The translations under genes and the position numbers were made by a program. From Patiria pectinifera (taxonomy: Eukaryota; Echinodermata; Asteroidea; Valvatida; Asterinidae), in assembly GCA_029964075.1 (NCBI GenBank), contig CM057140.1:8636643-8700642 (forward strand): 64,000 bases of DNA, read 5' to 3'. The stretch's first letter is position 1; every line of letters begins with the position of its first letter. The notes below the pieces were generated by a model, which was not told the origin of the DNA, ran no database searches, and saw only the letters and a list, made by a program, of their open reading frames with translations. Positions 1 through 11,691 of this stretch are shown one piece after another.

Positions 1-2464
1 TTATCCAATTACGGAAAAATAGTATTTTACCATTGAAAGTTATAAGTTGGTTACCCCATAGCAGTTCTGTTTTATTTCAGTGGGACTAAATCGTTTCTGC
101 ATATCAGGTTGTGGATGTAGTTCCTGCCAACACAGAATTAGTTCTTTGTAAAATTGTGGTAACGACTGTGTTATAGTTGACCCATATTTTGTTTACCCAA
201 AGTTCATGTTCAAAACTGTAAGGTTGGGACTACAGGAATCTAGGAAATATTTACAAAGGGTTTTCCATTTACCGCTCGTGTTGTTTAGTAGTTTAACAAT
301 CCAGTTGCATTTTAATGCCATGTTATGGGTGTCCATGTCGATGAGGTTCAAACCGCCTTCGTCAAGCCTCCGTATGATAGTTTTTCTTGCAATTCTGTCT
401 GTGCGTCCATTCCAAATAAAAGGAAAGACAAGTTTGTTAATTTTTGAGATATACTTTTGTGGCGTTGGGATTACGGATGCCAGAAAGGTAAATATAGGTA
501 ACGCTAGACTGTTTAATATAGTTACTTTGCCGGGAAGTGTTAATGCCCTTCTCTTCCATTGGTTTATTAAAACTGTACATGTTTTAATTTTTTCTTCCCA
601 AATTAATTCGTAACATTGACTCATGTTTTTTCCAAAATGAACTCCAAGAGTTTTAATTGGTTCTTCTTGCCAATTTATCAATTCAAGCAAACGTGTATCA
701 ATGATCATTTTGCCGATAATAAGCCCTTTTGTTTTTTGAAGATTCAGTTTAGGTCCAGCAATTTGCCCAAAGTTTGATACAATGCTTATAGTATTTTTTA
801 TGGATGTGGGATCTGACACAAAAATTGTCGTATCATCTGCATACATTGTGATACGCAAATTTGATGTTTCTGATAATTCAATTCCATTTATGTCTTTGTT
901 ACTTCTAATTCTATTAGCTAGTACCTCAGCAACGAGTAAGAATAAGAGGGCTGAGAGCGGACATCCTTGCCTAAGGCCTCGATTTAATGTAAAGAATCCG
1001 GACATGTATGTATCCGTTGTTAATAATAGTGCTTTGTATGTTTGTATACAATGTTTTTATCCATTGAATGAAACTATTTCCAAAGTTAAATTTGTTGAGT
1101 GTTTCTTGTAGGAAGTTCCATTCATATCAAAAGCTTTTTCATAATCCAGAAAGAGGATAGCAGCATTTTTATTATTACTACGTAAAAAGTGGATGGTGTC
1201 ATCAATCAATCTAATGTTATCTCCAATAAATCGTCCTTTTATATATCCGGATTGGTCTTCCTGTATAATATGGCCTATGACTTCAGACAGACGATTTGCC
1301 AGGGCTTTTGCAGCTATTTTGTAATCTATGTTCAGTAGACTAATTGGTCTCCAGTTTTTTTTTAAGTTTGTGCGTTTTTTTAAGTTATAATCGCGCGGCG
1401 TTGTGAAATAGACAATTCTCCTTCCTTGTAACTTCTATTCATTGATTCAGTATAAAGTGTCTTTATTTGGTTCCAGAATTTGTTATAAAACTCTACCGTT
1501 ATACCATCTGTACCGGGACTTTTATTGGTTTTTAAGTTGTTTAAAGCTCGTTCATACTCTGCCTCAGTAATTATTCCCTCACATTTCTCTTTTTGTTCAT
1601 TATTTAATACACAGTCAAACTGTGTGTCATCTAGATACTGTTTCACCTGACTTGTTTCAACAGAGTTAGAAGAATACAATACATTTTTGGTAAAAACTTT
1701 TTTCTTCGCGTAGTATTTGCCTTTTGTCTTTAATGATACGATCATTTTCGCTTTTCAGTAAAGTAATGTGTTTTTTGACTGCGTTTCGTTTTTCTAAACC
1801 TAAAAAGATACGATCATTTTCGCTTTTCAGTAAAGTAATGTGTTTTTTGACTGCGTTTCGTTTTTCTAAACCTAAAAAATATCGACTGTTTTTTTCGCCG
1901 CCCTCGGCCCACTTTTCGCGAGATCTAACCTTTTGACCCTCAATTTCTCGTTCATATATTCTGTCTAATGCGTTTTGGAGTTCATACACCTCCTCGTTTT
2001 CTACGTCACATTGTTTGTTTAGGTAATTTAATCTTTCAGTAATTGAACGTTTAACATTTTTCTCTACTTTTTTTCTTTTGTTTTTAGTAATGAATAACGA
2101 AATCCTTAATTTCGATTTTACATAGCTCCCAACGGAGTCGTTCATCTTCATATTCAAGTTTGAGTTTGATTGTTGTCTTTTCCAAATGGGATTTCATTGC
2201 ATTAACAAATGTTTTATCGTCAATAAGTGAACTGTTAAACTTCCAATATCCTGGTCCCCGTTTATCATCACATAAGGTAATTTTTATTTTACCATCTTGA
2301 ATATCATACAAATCATGAACTTCTGTTATGTTGTCAGTGAAGTGCGTCTCTTGAAGAAATATTATGTTAGCTTTTTGATCGTTAAACCATTTGTATAATG
2401 CTAATCGTTTGTTTCGATCTCTTAACCCTCTTACGTTTAAACTGATAACGTGGAGCCACGTCAT
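1..2464 (-). pseudogene. LINE ORF2 (endonuclease-reverse transcriptase), broken
   Basis: ORF2 would copy the element at a nicked target site. It opens at 2464 with an APE-type endonuclease start (ISLNVRGLRD, then IIFLQETHF), but the text jumps from the QETH region to the domain's end (GYWKFNSSLIDD). About 150 residues of catalytic core therefore seem deleted. A linker follows (2157-1666), then the N-terminal RT region (1745-1380: SPGTDGITVEFY). Next come NWRPISLLNIDYKIAAKALA near 1350, FLDYEKAFD near 1150 and finally the RT palm with RQGCPLSALLF and MYADDTTIF (1005-193). Frame changes lie near 1700, 1375 and 1125, and a stop follows residue FG at 193. Homology continues past it toward position 1. 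It is an ordinary decayed LINE copy. Confidence 0.88.
1735..1878 (-). repeat. 72-bp in-frame tandem duplication inside LINE ORF2
   Basis: Two almost perfect copies (1735-1806 and 1807-1878) encode the same 24 residues twice (unit begins IFLGLEKRNAVKK on the minus strand). The duplication keeps the frame and lies between the endonuclease and RT parts of ORF2. It is probably a replication-slippage event after insertion. Confidence 0.9.
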
Positions 2465-2512
2465 AACGGTTGGATGATTGAACTACATGTCATTAACGTT
2501 ACTCAGATTTAT

Positions 2513-3654
2513 TTAGCTAGTGTTATACCTCTTGAACTCTTCTTCATCGGTGTCATACGCCACTTTGTCACGCTGGTTTGAAGATCCTTGGTGGACTTGC
2601 GCCCGTTGACTTTGTCGCTTTCTTCTCTTGCTGCGTCTCGATGATCGAGCGGTTCTTTCTCCAGTGTGTTGGTCGTCGGCGTTGGGTGTTGTTGGGCTTG
2701 GACGTGGTCTTTTTGGTGTGTCGATCTTGTTGTTGGCAGGTGTGACAGTTGGGTTCTGTTGAATGTGGCTCTGGAATGCCGATTCTATTACGCGTATTGC
2801 GTCTGCTGTGTTTGGGGTCATTGGTGCATCAAATGTGCATTCTTGTGGGTCGTCAGCTGGCGCTGGAATTGTCGCACTGGATTCATGAGGTGGGGGTTTT
2901 GGTGTTGGTGTCATCGCCACAGGTGCTTTGTCTCGGTGTTTTCGTATCATGGCGAAGTCTGGACACCGGGGGTCACCCTCCTTATGTCCAACCTGTAGAA
3001 TCTTGAAGCACTTTGGGGGGTTCGGGCAACTTCCTCCATGATGGCCAAACTGGGAACAGTTAAGACATACATGGTTTCTCATTTCGTCTTCCCTTTCCTT
3101 GATTTTTTGTTCTTTGTGGTAGATTGCTGCGTTGAAACCTGCAATCTTCATTCGTTTGGGTAGGGGACGGGATGGTATGGCTATGTATACGAATCGTTTT
3201 CCGGTCTTAAAACGGGTGAGCTCTCCATGGCTGTCTCTAGCGCAGTCCATCTTGACATCGCATAAGAGCTTGGCCCCATTTTCCTGCAGCTCTGGTGTAA
3301 TGTCCTCAATGGAAACAGACAGTGGTAGGTCTGATATGATGACTTTGGTTGATTCGCCATATCCCGCTAAGAAGGGGTTGTTGTTTAGTAGACGGATATG
3401 TTGGTTCCGTAGGGTTATCCCGTGAGATAGGAGCAGAGCTCTGGCTTCCACGTTTAAAGACGCCAGATGCCTCGAACAAACTGGGTCCCTTCCACGGTGT
3501 TATGGCCAGAAACTGACTCGGCAGCGATGCATATTTCGTATGTTGTCAGCTTGGTATTCTCCGTCTGTAGCACTGATTTTTGTTCGAAGAACAGAGGCCT
3601 TGTTATTTCGAGAGTGGCACCCCCTGATTTTGCAATGCTGGCGTAGGTTGTCAT
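2513..3654 (-). pseudogene. LINE ORF1 (zinc-knuckle RNA-binding protein), broken
   Basis: ORF1 proteins of this group bind the element's RNA. The reading starts at 3654 (MTTYASIAKSGG), runs to RGIWRL, shifts frame at about 3455 and continues from 3451 to 2513. Around residues 130-160 of the longer piece is a CX2CX4HX4C knuckle (CLNCSQFGHHGGSC). A second knuckle follows in which the second cysteine is replaced (CFKILQVGHKEGDPRC), so it would not bind zinc normally. The C-terminal third is proline-, serine- and arginine-rich, with a basic run (RRSKRRKRQSQRA). It sits just upstream of ORF2 with about 50 bp between them, as expected for a LINE. Confidence 0.85.
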
Positions 3655-3691
3655 GATCCACAGCCAAAATGACTCCTTTCCTCAATCTCAA

Positions 3692-5683
3692 ACTAAAGAT
3701 TCGTTAACTGTTAACGTTTGTTGTAATCACTGAGGTCTTATGCACTTACTCTGTTGTTATCAGATCTTTTCGTCCACGAAAACGGCGGAAAATTGATCTT
3801 GATTCTCTAAATTCTGCGGAGCAGCTAAGAAACACGTCAAGTCGCTTGCGATCCCGGCATGCATGAATGTGAATACATTACATCAAAGTGAGCGGTAGCT
3901 CTGCGAATTCACAAAAGCCAAACATATCATATGCTGCATTTAGTTAGTTTGGAAAGGGATAGAAGAAAGGAAAACGCTACAACGGAAGAATTAACTTGGT
4001 TAAAATAACTACGATTTCAATACACTGTATACATGTGGGATATAATTCAACCTTGCAAATTGACATATTGGATACAAACTCAGTTGTGTATTGTTCACTT
4101 TTGTAACAATTTTAAGGCAAAGCTAATCAATTTGTTCTGAACTGTTCGAGTATGATGTAAAGCTTTGCGTGATAGAATTTCATTACAGTATGCATACGCG
4201 CAAACTGAGTATTGATTTTACTTTTGAAGGGTGGGGGTGTAGACACATATATGATTTAATTTTTTCTTCAGATTTCATTCGTATTGTAATTTATATATTT
4301 TGTTTCAGGAACAATATGAAAAGTGGAACACAACATCGTTCTTAGTTGGAATTATATACACCGTTTTACTATAACTTCACGGGAAAAACTCTGTTTACCG
4401 ATTAAATAATTCACTACAATTTATATGATACAATCTATATACCCAGTACTATACCCGGGCAGGTTCTTGCCCGTTTTTAGCGGCGTATATTTTTGGCCGT
4501 GGCGGCTGCCTGACCTAAGATTTGTCAGAAGGAGTCAGAATCCTTTGGTCTGGGAACCAGACTATAGTACACTTAAAGAAAGGGCCGTTTCGACACTGTG
4601 ACACTTTCTGTACGCAGATTGCATATTATCACGCAACTGATCGATGTTTGGACGGGTGCATTCAGCCTGCAACAACTTTCTCAGTGACCTTTGAAACAAA
4701 GACATCTTTTTCAAAAGGTCCAGTTTAAACCCGCATCGTCGAAGGGTGGAATACGAACGCAGCGTTTAATATCCCAAAATTGTTTTTATATCCCAAAATT
4801 ACGTTTGCCTAATCCAAAACATCCAAGGGGTATCTAAAACGAAAAAAACTTTGATAATTACATTCAGGATAAAAGGTAGAAATGATGTACACCGAATGCG
4901 CATGATCTCCTACCCGCTCCCTTTAATCCAATGTAAAGGGCAATTCGGACTCATACTATATTTAAAGTATTTGTTATGAAATTAAAGAAGATCAAGAGAG
5001 AATCATGCATGCGCAGGAATGGCGTATCTAGTTACTTTTTTTTCGAAAAATGTAGGCCTATACCAATTTCAAAACGGGGGGTCAATCTTTGAAGCGTCCA
5101 CAGACCAGTTTGCATGAACTGCATATAGCGAATATAGAACGCGTACCTGTAGTTTATTACCACCTATAATACATTCATTGACTGTCTCAACCGGACAGCT
5201 AGCCACCTGCCCCCATCCCCCCCCTTCCCGAATACAGTACGATAGCAGCAAAGTTTTCTTTAATGCCTATAACTAGGCTGAAAGGATTGGAAGATTTTAT
5301 CAAAAAGTCACTAAACATACACGGAAATTATAGGGATAGAGTATGGTTAACAATTATTTATGTTTGCCATGGCGCTTTTTCCGGTTTCACTTCATAATGG
5401 CCAGACAAAAATTAAAGGAAAGAGTAAATGACTTTTTTTATTGGCCGTTTCATTTCCGGTTGGGGAAGGGCTGGGGAGCTATGAATAAAGAGCTGTTTTT
5501 TGGTTCAGGCCAGTTGTTTGTCCATGCACAGCAGGGTTATGTTTTAAATGTCAGTTGTTCATTTGAGATTATCATTCGATCAAACCAAAGACTCGAGCCG
5601 TCTTCGGTGAAGTTTAAGCCCACGCTTAGTAAACTACAGAATTATTACTGCCCTACACTTTTTATTTCTAATTTAAAAACAAA
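3692..5683. other. Non-coding stretch between LINE and first Ig gene
   Basis: I see no convincing gene here. A short hairpin (CGGGCAGGTTCTTGCCCG) lies near 4457. The block around 4440-4740, with near-palindromic TATAGTAC ends, may be a decayed small element. The rest is AT-rich unique-looking sequence and presumably includes the promoter of the gene at 5684. No clear TATA box was found. Confidence 0.5.
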
Positions 5684-6967
5684 ATGCTGTTTTTTGCATT
5701 TCTGCTTATCGGAGCAACGCTCTGTAATGCGGTTGACATTTTTACTAGAATTTCTCCATCCAGTTTGACGGTCGATGCTGGCAGCAATGTCACACTGACT
5801 TGTTGGTCCGGGTATGCAACCGGTGCCTGCCCCTATGACATATCGTGGTACCACAGACGAAACGGGCAAACGACAGAACAAAGATTAGTCTCTTGTACCA
5901 GGGGGCAAATTGCTGGGCTTGAGACACGGATAACAGTTCGAATAGACGACAGTGATGATGATAATAGACTGTACCAGATTGATATCCGTAACGTACAGCC
6001 AGAAGACAGTGGGCAATACTGGTGTTACCTTGACAATGGTGGTCCTTATATGTCTGATGAGATCTCACTGACAGTCAATCGTTCACCACCAAGGATTCCT
6101 CCTTCGTGTCAGGTAGACCCTCCGCTTCCCACCATCGGTACAAGGATCTCATTGAGATGCACTCTCTCTCAGGAAGACCCACCGAGCATCTTGACATGGT
6201 TTCAAACACCATCATACGGTCCTCCTGAGCAAATAGATCTTACACGTGAAACAAATCCAGGAAATGTCAATTTGATTGAGCTCGTCCTGAACGAAACTGA
6301 CAACATGAAGGAGTTCACATGTGTGGCGGGTCCCGATATCAGTGGTCCAAACTGCTCCCTGACACCTCTCCAAATACCAACAGTTGTTTCTGTCTCCCCT
6401 TCATCAGTTACTTTGTCGGCACATGAGGAGTCTCCCACACAAGGCAGCTCTGCTCAGAAACCCGATGTCTCAACAACAAACAGTGCATCAGCCACCCCCA
6501 ATTCACCAAACGAATTCATCTCGACAACAGAATCAAACAACATTAATTTCGCCGATTGTAATCCATCTGAAGGTCTCACGTTTGGGGTAGTCTTTGCAGG
6601 CACTCTTGCGTTGATTTTCCTTCTCCTTGTCGTCGTACTCTCATGCTGCTTGGTGAAGTATAAAAAGAAAGCTGAGAGATCGCACCAAGCTGAGAGTCCC
6701 ACTAGAGAAGACCGGTGCACCGGTTCTACGAGAGCTCAGGAGAATTCACAGACGTACCAAGACCTGCAAGAACCTCGGGTACACCACACGTATCAAGACC
6801 TTCTACAAGATCCTCGGGTGCACCTTGGCCTTCCAAACAGACTGGACAACACCGAAGGAACCGTCTACGCGAACATGAACCCAAGGCAACCTGCTGAAGA
6901 AAATGAGACGACACAGGATGGCAGTGGTGAGCAGACATTATATGATGAAGTTCCTAATGACATGTAA
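5684..6967 (+). CDS. Two-Ig-domain type I receptor with ITAM-spaced tyrosines
   Basis: A 427-residue membrane receptor is encoded in one exon. Residues 1-16 are a signal peptide (MLFFAFLLIGATLCNA). A V-type Ig domain spans about 19-132, with Cys40, Trp55 and Cys114 in DSGQYWC, plus an extra pair, Cys49 and Cys71, of the kind seen in CD300/pIgR-like domains. A second Ig domain (about 138-232) has four cysteines: 142, 159, 213 and 224. A Ser/Thr/Pro stalk and a transmembrane helix (about 299-324, followed by KYKKK) come next. The tail carries Tyr358 and Tyr370 in TYQDL-x7-TYQDL, that is YxxL-x8-YxxL, the ITAM spacing. It also has YANM (Tyr395, possible PI3-kinase SH2 site) and YDEV (Tyr420). 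The role is probably cell-surface recognition with tyrosine-kinase signalling. The ligand is unknown and vertebrate orthology is not claimed. No intron is apparent, unusual for an Ig receptor. The start is the only Met that gives a signal peptide. Confidence 0.88.
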   Translation: MLFFAFLLIGATLCNAVDIFTRISPSSLTVDAGSNVTLTCWSGYATGACPYDISWYHRRNGQTTEQRLVSCTRGQIAGLETRITVRIDDSDDDNRLYQIDIRNVQPEDSGQYWCYLDNGGPYMSDEISLTVNRSPPRIPPSCQVDPPLPTIGTRISLRCTLSQEDPPSILTWFQTPSYGPPEQIDLTRETNPGNVNLIELVLNETDNMKEFTCVAGPDISGPNCSLTPLQIPTVVSVSPSSVTLSAHEESPTQGSSAQKPDVSTTNSASATPNSPNEFISTTESNNINFADCNPSEGLTFGVVFAGTLALIFLLLVVVLSCCLVKYKKKAERSHQAESPTREDRCTGSTRAQENSQTYQDLQEPRVHHTYQDLLQDPRVHLGLPNRLDNTEGTVYANMNPRQPAEENETTQDGSGEQTLYDEVPNDM

Positions 6968-6988
6968 AATGCTACTATCTCGCATCTA

Positions 6989-6994
6989 AATAAA
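6989..6994 (+). terminator. Candidate poly(A) signal AATAAA for first Ig gene
   Basis: AATAAA lies 22 bp past the stop codon. That would give a very short 3' UTR, so a more distal signal is possible. Confidence 0.35.
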
Positions 6995-9900
6995 TTTAAC
7001 TTGCATGAATGCGTTTAAAATTGACCTCAATTTTCTGGGCTATACGTAAGAAATTGTTTGACATTTCATTGTTACATGTATGAAATTGATAGAGGAGTTA
7101 TATTTAAGCTGGTATTTCGTTCACTAGTATGACTCTTATACTTAGGTAGAAAAGGCTGCTCTGTACTTTTGCACACGGAAAGATTAAACCGTCTATCTTT
7201 TTATGTGAAAAGTATTAACACAAACTTTGTAAATGGCAAAAAGTGGGATAATTCTGAGCCCTTTGGGTTAATAGGTTAAAGGTAAAATGATTTGAAGGCG
7301 AATAATATAAACATTTCGTTAAATGTACTTGTACATTTCGTGGTTGAAACAAAACTATTGTTTCAAAATTGGAGCAACTTCCATCTGAAATTTCATTTTT
7401 AATCCAAAAAGAAAAGGTTTACAACGATTGTAGAAAAATAATCCACGGCACAATATGGATTTCTCTATAATGCTTAAGGTTTATTTGTAAATTTGTAATT
7501 TTCATAAACAGGCATATAATCAGTCAGATGTAATTATTGTTCGGAAACACAGATGTGATGTATCCACGTTTCCAATATATGCCTATAAATGTGAATTTGT
7601 CTGATTTTTTTTGTAAATATTGTTAAATAAGCAGTGGCATATCAGGGGACAGATTTTGTTGGAAACAAAAAATCTGTATTTCAATAAAAGTTTAAAGATT
7701 TCTAACATCAACCCCCCCCCAAAAAAGAAAAACCAGCTCAAAAACCATTACAATGCACCGTGTAAATCGGCATATTTTATTATCAGTTTTGAAGAGCGCC
7801 CCCATTTGCAAGATTGGTACCAGCCCCCGCTGGATATGCTATACTGTAAATATGAATGAAACAATACTTAGGGTGCTATGTATTGTGCACAGATTTTGGC
7901 CTCAGAGCTTTAAAACTACTTTAACCTTGTAATTTTTGTCTTGATTTTCTTCAAACATTGTTCAGCAATTTTTGTATCTTATCATGCGTGTTGGTGAAAA
8001 ATATAAAAATGCATCACTTTATTGTTATTGTACATTTTACAACTGTAATGAGGTTTGATTTTATAAACTTAAAATTATCTTTGCACATTAAAGCCCACTT
8101 GATAAGCATATCCTGCGACAACTATAGACACATTCTTGTATTTTTCGTCCGATTTAAATTATATTGAGCCATTTACAAGAACCGTTTTTAAGGGAACATT
8201 TACTCTTTTTATTAGCGCCTTTATCTCTCTTTCAAAGTGTAGCCTTGTAGCCAATGTTCAAGTGCAGAACAATTCTTGCATATTTCCAGAATTTGAATTA
8301 TATTGAAAATTTACAAGAACACGAGGAGCAGCACTATTCACTAGACGACTGAACTAAAGAGAAGTAGCCTATTTTTGACACACAAAAAGAGTCAACAAAA
8401 TGTGCAAATTTCTAGACTTGGCACTCAAATAGAGGATTTTCATTACAGGTGCCCACGATACAGTCTTAACTGCATGTTTTCAATTTCCTGAAAATCTAGC
8501 AGCTATATCTTTGTACTGGTTAATGTCTATAGGAACTGTAACTGTCCGAAACGTAGGCGACAATCTAGGGACGATGAACCCCAACCCCAAGTTGTCTTCC
8601 CCCAATAATTTATCTCAGTGCAGATAATTTTTGTGCCAAAGTCACCTAAATCTTCACAATAATTTCAAGTGTAATTGCACTAACATAGCTCGTCCTACAC
8701 GTTCAAACTTGTTTAAACAGCGCCCTCTGACCTCATATCAAGGTTACCTCCAGCCCCGGGTGGGGATGGGGGAGGAAACGGATCCCCCACCGGTACCCCC
8801 TTTTTATATGGGGGCTAAGGACGCCATTTTGATTTCCCACTCCCCTATTACAATTTATCCCGAATAGGCCTACGGTTTTTCGATTTCCCAAGCTACTCGT
8901 CCACCCCCGATGTTGACAAGGAATCGCACTGCTGCAAAAGAGGAAGAAACTATGCAAAAAAACAATGCAAATTATTAAACCAGGTTATACACAAATAAAA
9001 AGTTTATTATTGAAACCAATTTCCTTGTCAGTAAAAGAAAAACTAACGGTCGCGCATTTTAAATTCATTACGCTATAAAGACAATTAAAAAGAAACAAAA
9101 GGATTTGTTTTATTATAATTAAACGGGGTTAGGGTTTTGGTAAATCGAGATTTATAAAATGTGCATTACTTTGTGGCCAATCTGAAATGTAAACTGATCA
9201 CTTTACGTAATGGTACGAGTGTTTTTGTCAGTCCCACGTATAAAAGCTGAAATTGTAAAGTTATTGTAACTACAGTAGCTATAATCTGCATGCTGATGGG
9301 ACATAATGTAAAGGACAACGCAGTATATTAGCGTATATCCGTTAAAATGCCAAACCGCAACCATATTGCTGCATTTGTCATAATTATTCCATGAGTAATT
9401 TATTATTTTAAAAAAAGATGTCTGCAGGAAGCGTCATGACATTTATTCAAATCAGAGATTTGAAACAAAAAAATCCAAATTTGGAGAGGTCTTGACTAGA
9501 GCGTCTGGCAACTTGAGGCAAGAGGTCATTTTGTAGCAGGTTCGGTATGAAGCGGCCAAAACCCACCAAGAAAATATGTCAGTCTAAAAATAAATGAGGA
9601 TCACTTGGTGCGTGATTGCAGAATAGATCTGTATCAAAGGAGGAAAGACTATGCACAAGTAAAAAACTAAAAATATTGAAAGACGTTTCCTTGTTTTTTT
9701 TTTCCAAAGGAATATTAAGGGGGCGCATGACACGTAAATGTGGCACAATTCCATGCACATGATGTTGAAAGCAGTATACAAAAATAAAACGAGAGAATGG
9801 CTCCCATACACTTGTAGTTTTTAAATGGGTGTTTTATAAAGATGTCAAAATATGAATAATCATCTCAATTTATATAAATTACATAATTATGTGACTACAC

Positions 9901-10350
9901 AAGTTATATTCGCCCGTGGTTATCTCAACGATTGTTTTTGAAAGAATAATCAATCACTTACAAAATATCTTCCCGTCAGCTTGTAAATCAATACAATTTT
10001 GCACTTGTAATTCCATTTAGAATTATGATTTCAATAATTAATTTTATACTGAAAAACTGTTGAGAACTTGCAGGTAACAGGTTCGGAAGCTCAGCGATTT
10101 CCTGACACAGCAACATGATATTCAATTACTTTCCCTCTATCCAGACATCCAATATTACACATTCATGTAGCCAACACCCGAGTCAATTTAAAACGCAGAA
10201 ACTATTTTAATACCGAGATACAATCAATTCATACTCAAAAATAGAATCGAAAGAGATTTTAATGTTGCTTGCCATGCGCTTATCAGGGAAATTGATCAGG
10301 AACTAACGGTTTGTTTGTATTGTACGACGAACATAACGGAGACAGTTAAT
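6995..10350. other. AT-rich intergenic region
   Basis: No supported gene was seen in 3.3 kb between the first and second Ig genes. It holds homopolymer runs (C-run at about 7712, A- and T-runs elsewhere) and a G/C-rich block at about 8740-8830. No terminal inverted repeats stood out. Confidence 0.5.
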
Positions 10351-10352
10351 CA

Positions 10353-10358
10353 TATAAA
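10353..10358 (+). promoter_or_regulatory. Candidate TATA box of second Ig gene
   Basis: TATAAA in the context CATATAAAATCGCGAC lies 170 bp upstream of the first ATG at 10528. It would place transcription start near 10385 with a ~140-nt 5' UTR. Confidence 0.4.
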
Positions 10359-10527
10359 ATCGCGACGAGAGTCTGTTACATCATACAACGAGCCGAGACT
10401 GGTGCTTCTTCTACACAATAATGATTCTGATACAACGGATCTACTTCAACCAATCTCCGCATTATCGCTGCAAAGGAGGCCTGATTATTGAAGCAGGGCG
10501 TTTATTGTAATTGTTTCTAGTGAATCT

Positions 10528-11691
10528 ATGTTATTTACTTCAGTAAAGATGAGAATCATGTTTCCACTTATTGGCTTCCTTCTTATTGCTCTGCTCTGTG
10601 TGGCTAAGGATGATCACTTTTTTCTTCATTCAAACAACACCGCAGTGACCGAGGGAAGCAATGTAACATTCACATGCGGCACCACGTCTACGATTTACTG
10701 TCCTGGTGATGGCATACAGTGGCTAACGAACATTACAACATTGCAGTCTGTTGCTCAATGTTCCAGGGTAGAACCTAACTTTAAGGAGCGTATGACTGTT
10801 GAACTTGATATACCTACTGGAAAGTATCAGCTTCATATCTACAACGTGAACACAGAAGACAACGGGACATTATACTGGTGCAAGTTGATGTATGATGAAC
10901 GCACTACGTGCTATGAGTCTTACAAAGCCTCCTTAATAGTAAAGTCAAATCAATCGCCACTTTTGCCTTCAATAATTGTTCCCTCTACTAATACACCTGA
11001 CTTTACAAAGCAGGCGAAAGACGAATCTCCCACCGCAGACACTTCTGAGGAGCAATCAACAGCAAAAGGTTCACCACCAACTTCCGTGTACGTGTTCGTG
11101 CAGCAACACGAACATGTATCGCCTCGTACGGCAATCAGACCAGATCAGTTCCTACCATCCACCACAACCGGCACACTACCCGCAGCAACAGCGACAACAC
11201 ATCAAAACCCCACCAGCTATGAAGACTCAGTACGTGAAACAGGCAACGCACCTGTTACCACTATAGTATCCACACGGTCCCAAGACCACGACAAGCCTCA
11301 ACCCGCCAACCCCACTGTACAAGAACCTAAGACCGACGATGACAGAGGTGCAGGCGGTGCTATCAACTTATATCCAGTATGGATCATCCTCGGATGCTCC
11401 GTCGGTCTTGCCCTCTTTCTGGTTGCCATAGTTTCTTGTACAAGATTCATGGTAAAAAAAACTCGAAAAGTCGCGAGATTACGCGAGGCAGACGAGAGTC
11501 AGGCACAGGAACAACCCAGCAATGAGGGAGTGACGGTTTCTACGTCCGTGTTACAAATCAACCCCATCTACGAAGGCCTCGCACAAGACTCGGAGGCTCA
11601 ACTCGACCAGCAGGATGCGAGAGAACGCCCGTGGATGAGGCAGGCCAAGCGGTTTTGTACGCCGCACCCGACAAGACTGGACAGGGTGTGA
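10528..11691 (+). CDS. Single-Ig-domain type I receptor, tail probably frameshifted
   Basis: The open frame gives 387 residues from one exon. The signal peptide probably starts at Met8 or Met11 (MFPLIGFLLIALLCVA). One V-type domain (about 28-138) has Cys50, Trp65 and Cys118 (LYWC), plus Cys58, Cys78 and Cys128. The 58/78 pair matches the extra pair in the two neighbouring Ig genes. Residues 140-275 form a Thr/Pro/Ser-rich mucin-like stalk. A transmembrane helix follows (about 281-304, then VKKTRK). The tail has NPIYEGL at Tyr348, combining NPxY and YxxL. After about residue 360 the frame turns into unlikely sequence (RPWMRQAKRFCTPHP). The -1 frame instead gives a tail like that of the gene at 18000 and ends at 11807. 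The likely explanations are a one-base indel (real or in the assembly) or a splice I cannot see. Confidence 0.75.
   Translation: MLFTSVKMRIMFPLIGFLLIALLCVAKDDHFFLHSNNTAVTEGSNVTFTCGTTSTIYCPGDGIQWLTNITTLQSVAQCSRVEPNFKERMTVELDIPTGKYQLHIYNVNTEDNGTLYWCKLMYDERTTCYESYKASLIVKSNQSPLLPSIIVPSTNTPDFTKQAKDESPTADTSEEQSTAKGSPPTSVYVFVQQHEHVSPRTAIRPDQFLPSTTTGTLPAATATTHQNPTSYEDSVRETGNAPVTTIVSTRSQDHDKPQPANPTVQEPKTDDDRGAGGAINLYPVWIILGCSVGLALFLVAIVSCTRFMVKKTRKVARLREADESQAQEQPSNEGVTVSTSVLQINPIYEGLAQDSEAQLDQQDARERPWMRQAKRFCTPHPTRLDRV

Larger units (their letters stand above)
1..3691 (-). mobile_element. L1/Tx1-like LINE relic, 3' end beyond window
   Basis: A non-LTR retrotransposon lies on the minus strand with its 5' side near 3691 and its 3' part cut by the left window edge. 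The order is ORF1 (zinc knuckle), then ORF2 (endonuclease, then reverse transcriptase), as in autonomous LINEs of the L1/Tx1 group. The motif ISLNVRGLRD at the start of ORF2, the QETH motif and the RT box YADD support that group. The copy is dead: ORF1 and ORF2 each need several frames, and most of the endonuclease core is missing. I see no target-site duplication because the 3' end is outside the window. The exact clade (L1, Tx1 or a relative) is inferred. Confidence 0.9.

Noticed and set aside
2666-3425. Plus-strand open frames across the LINE ORF1 region
   Set aside because: Antisense shadows of the GC-rich ORF1; no independent coding signal.
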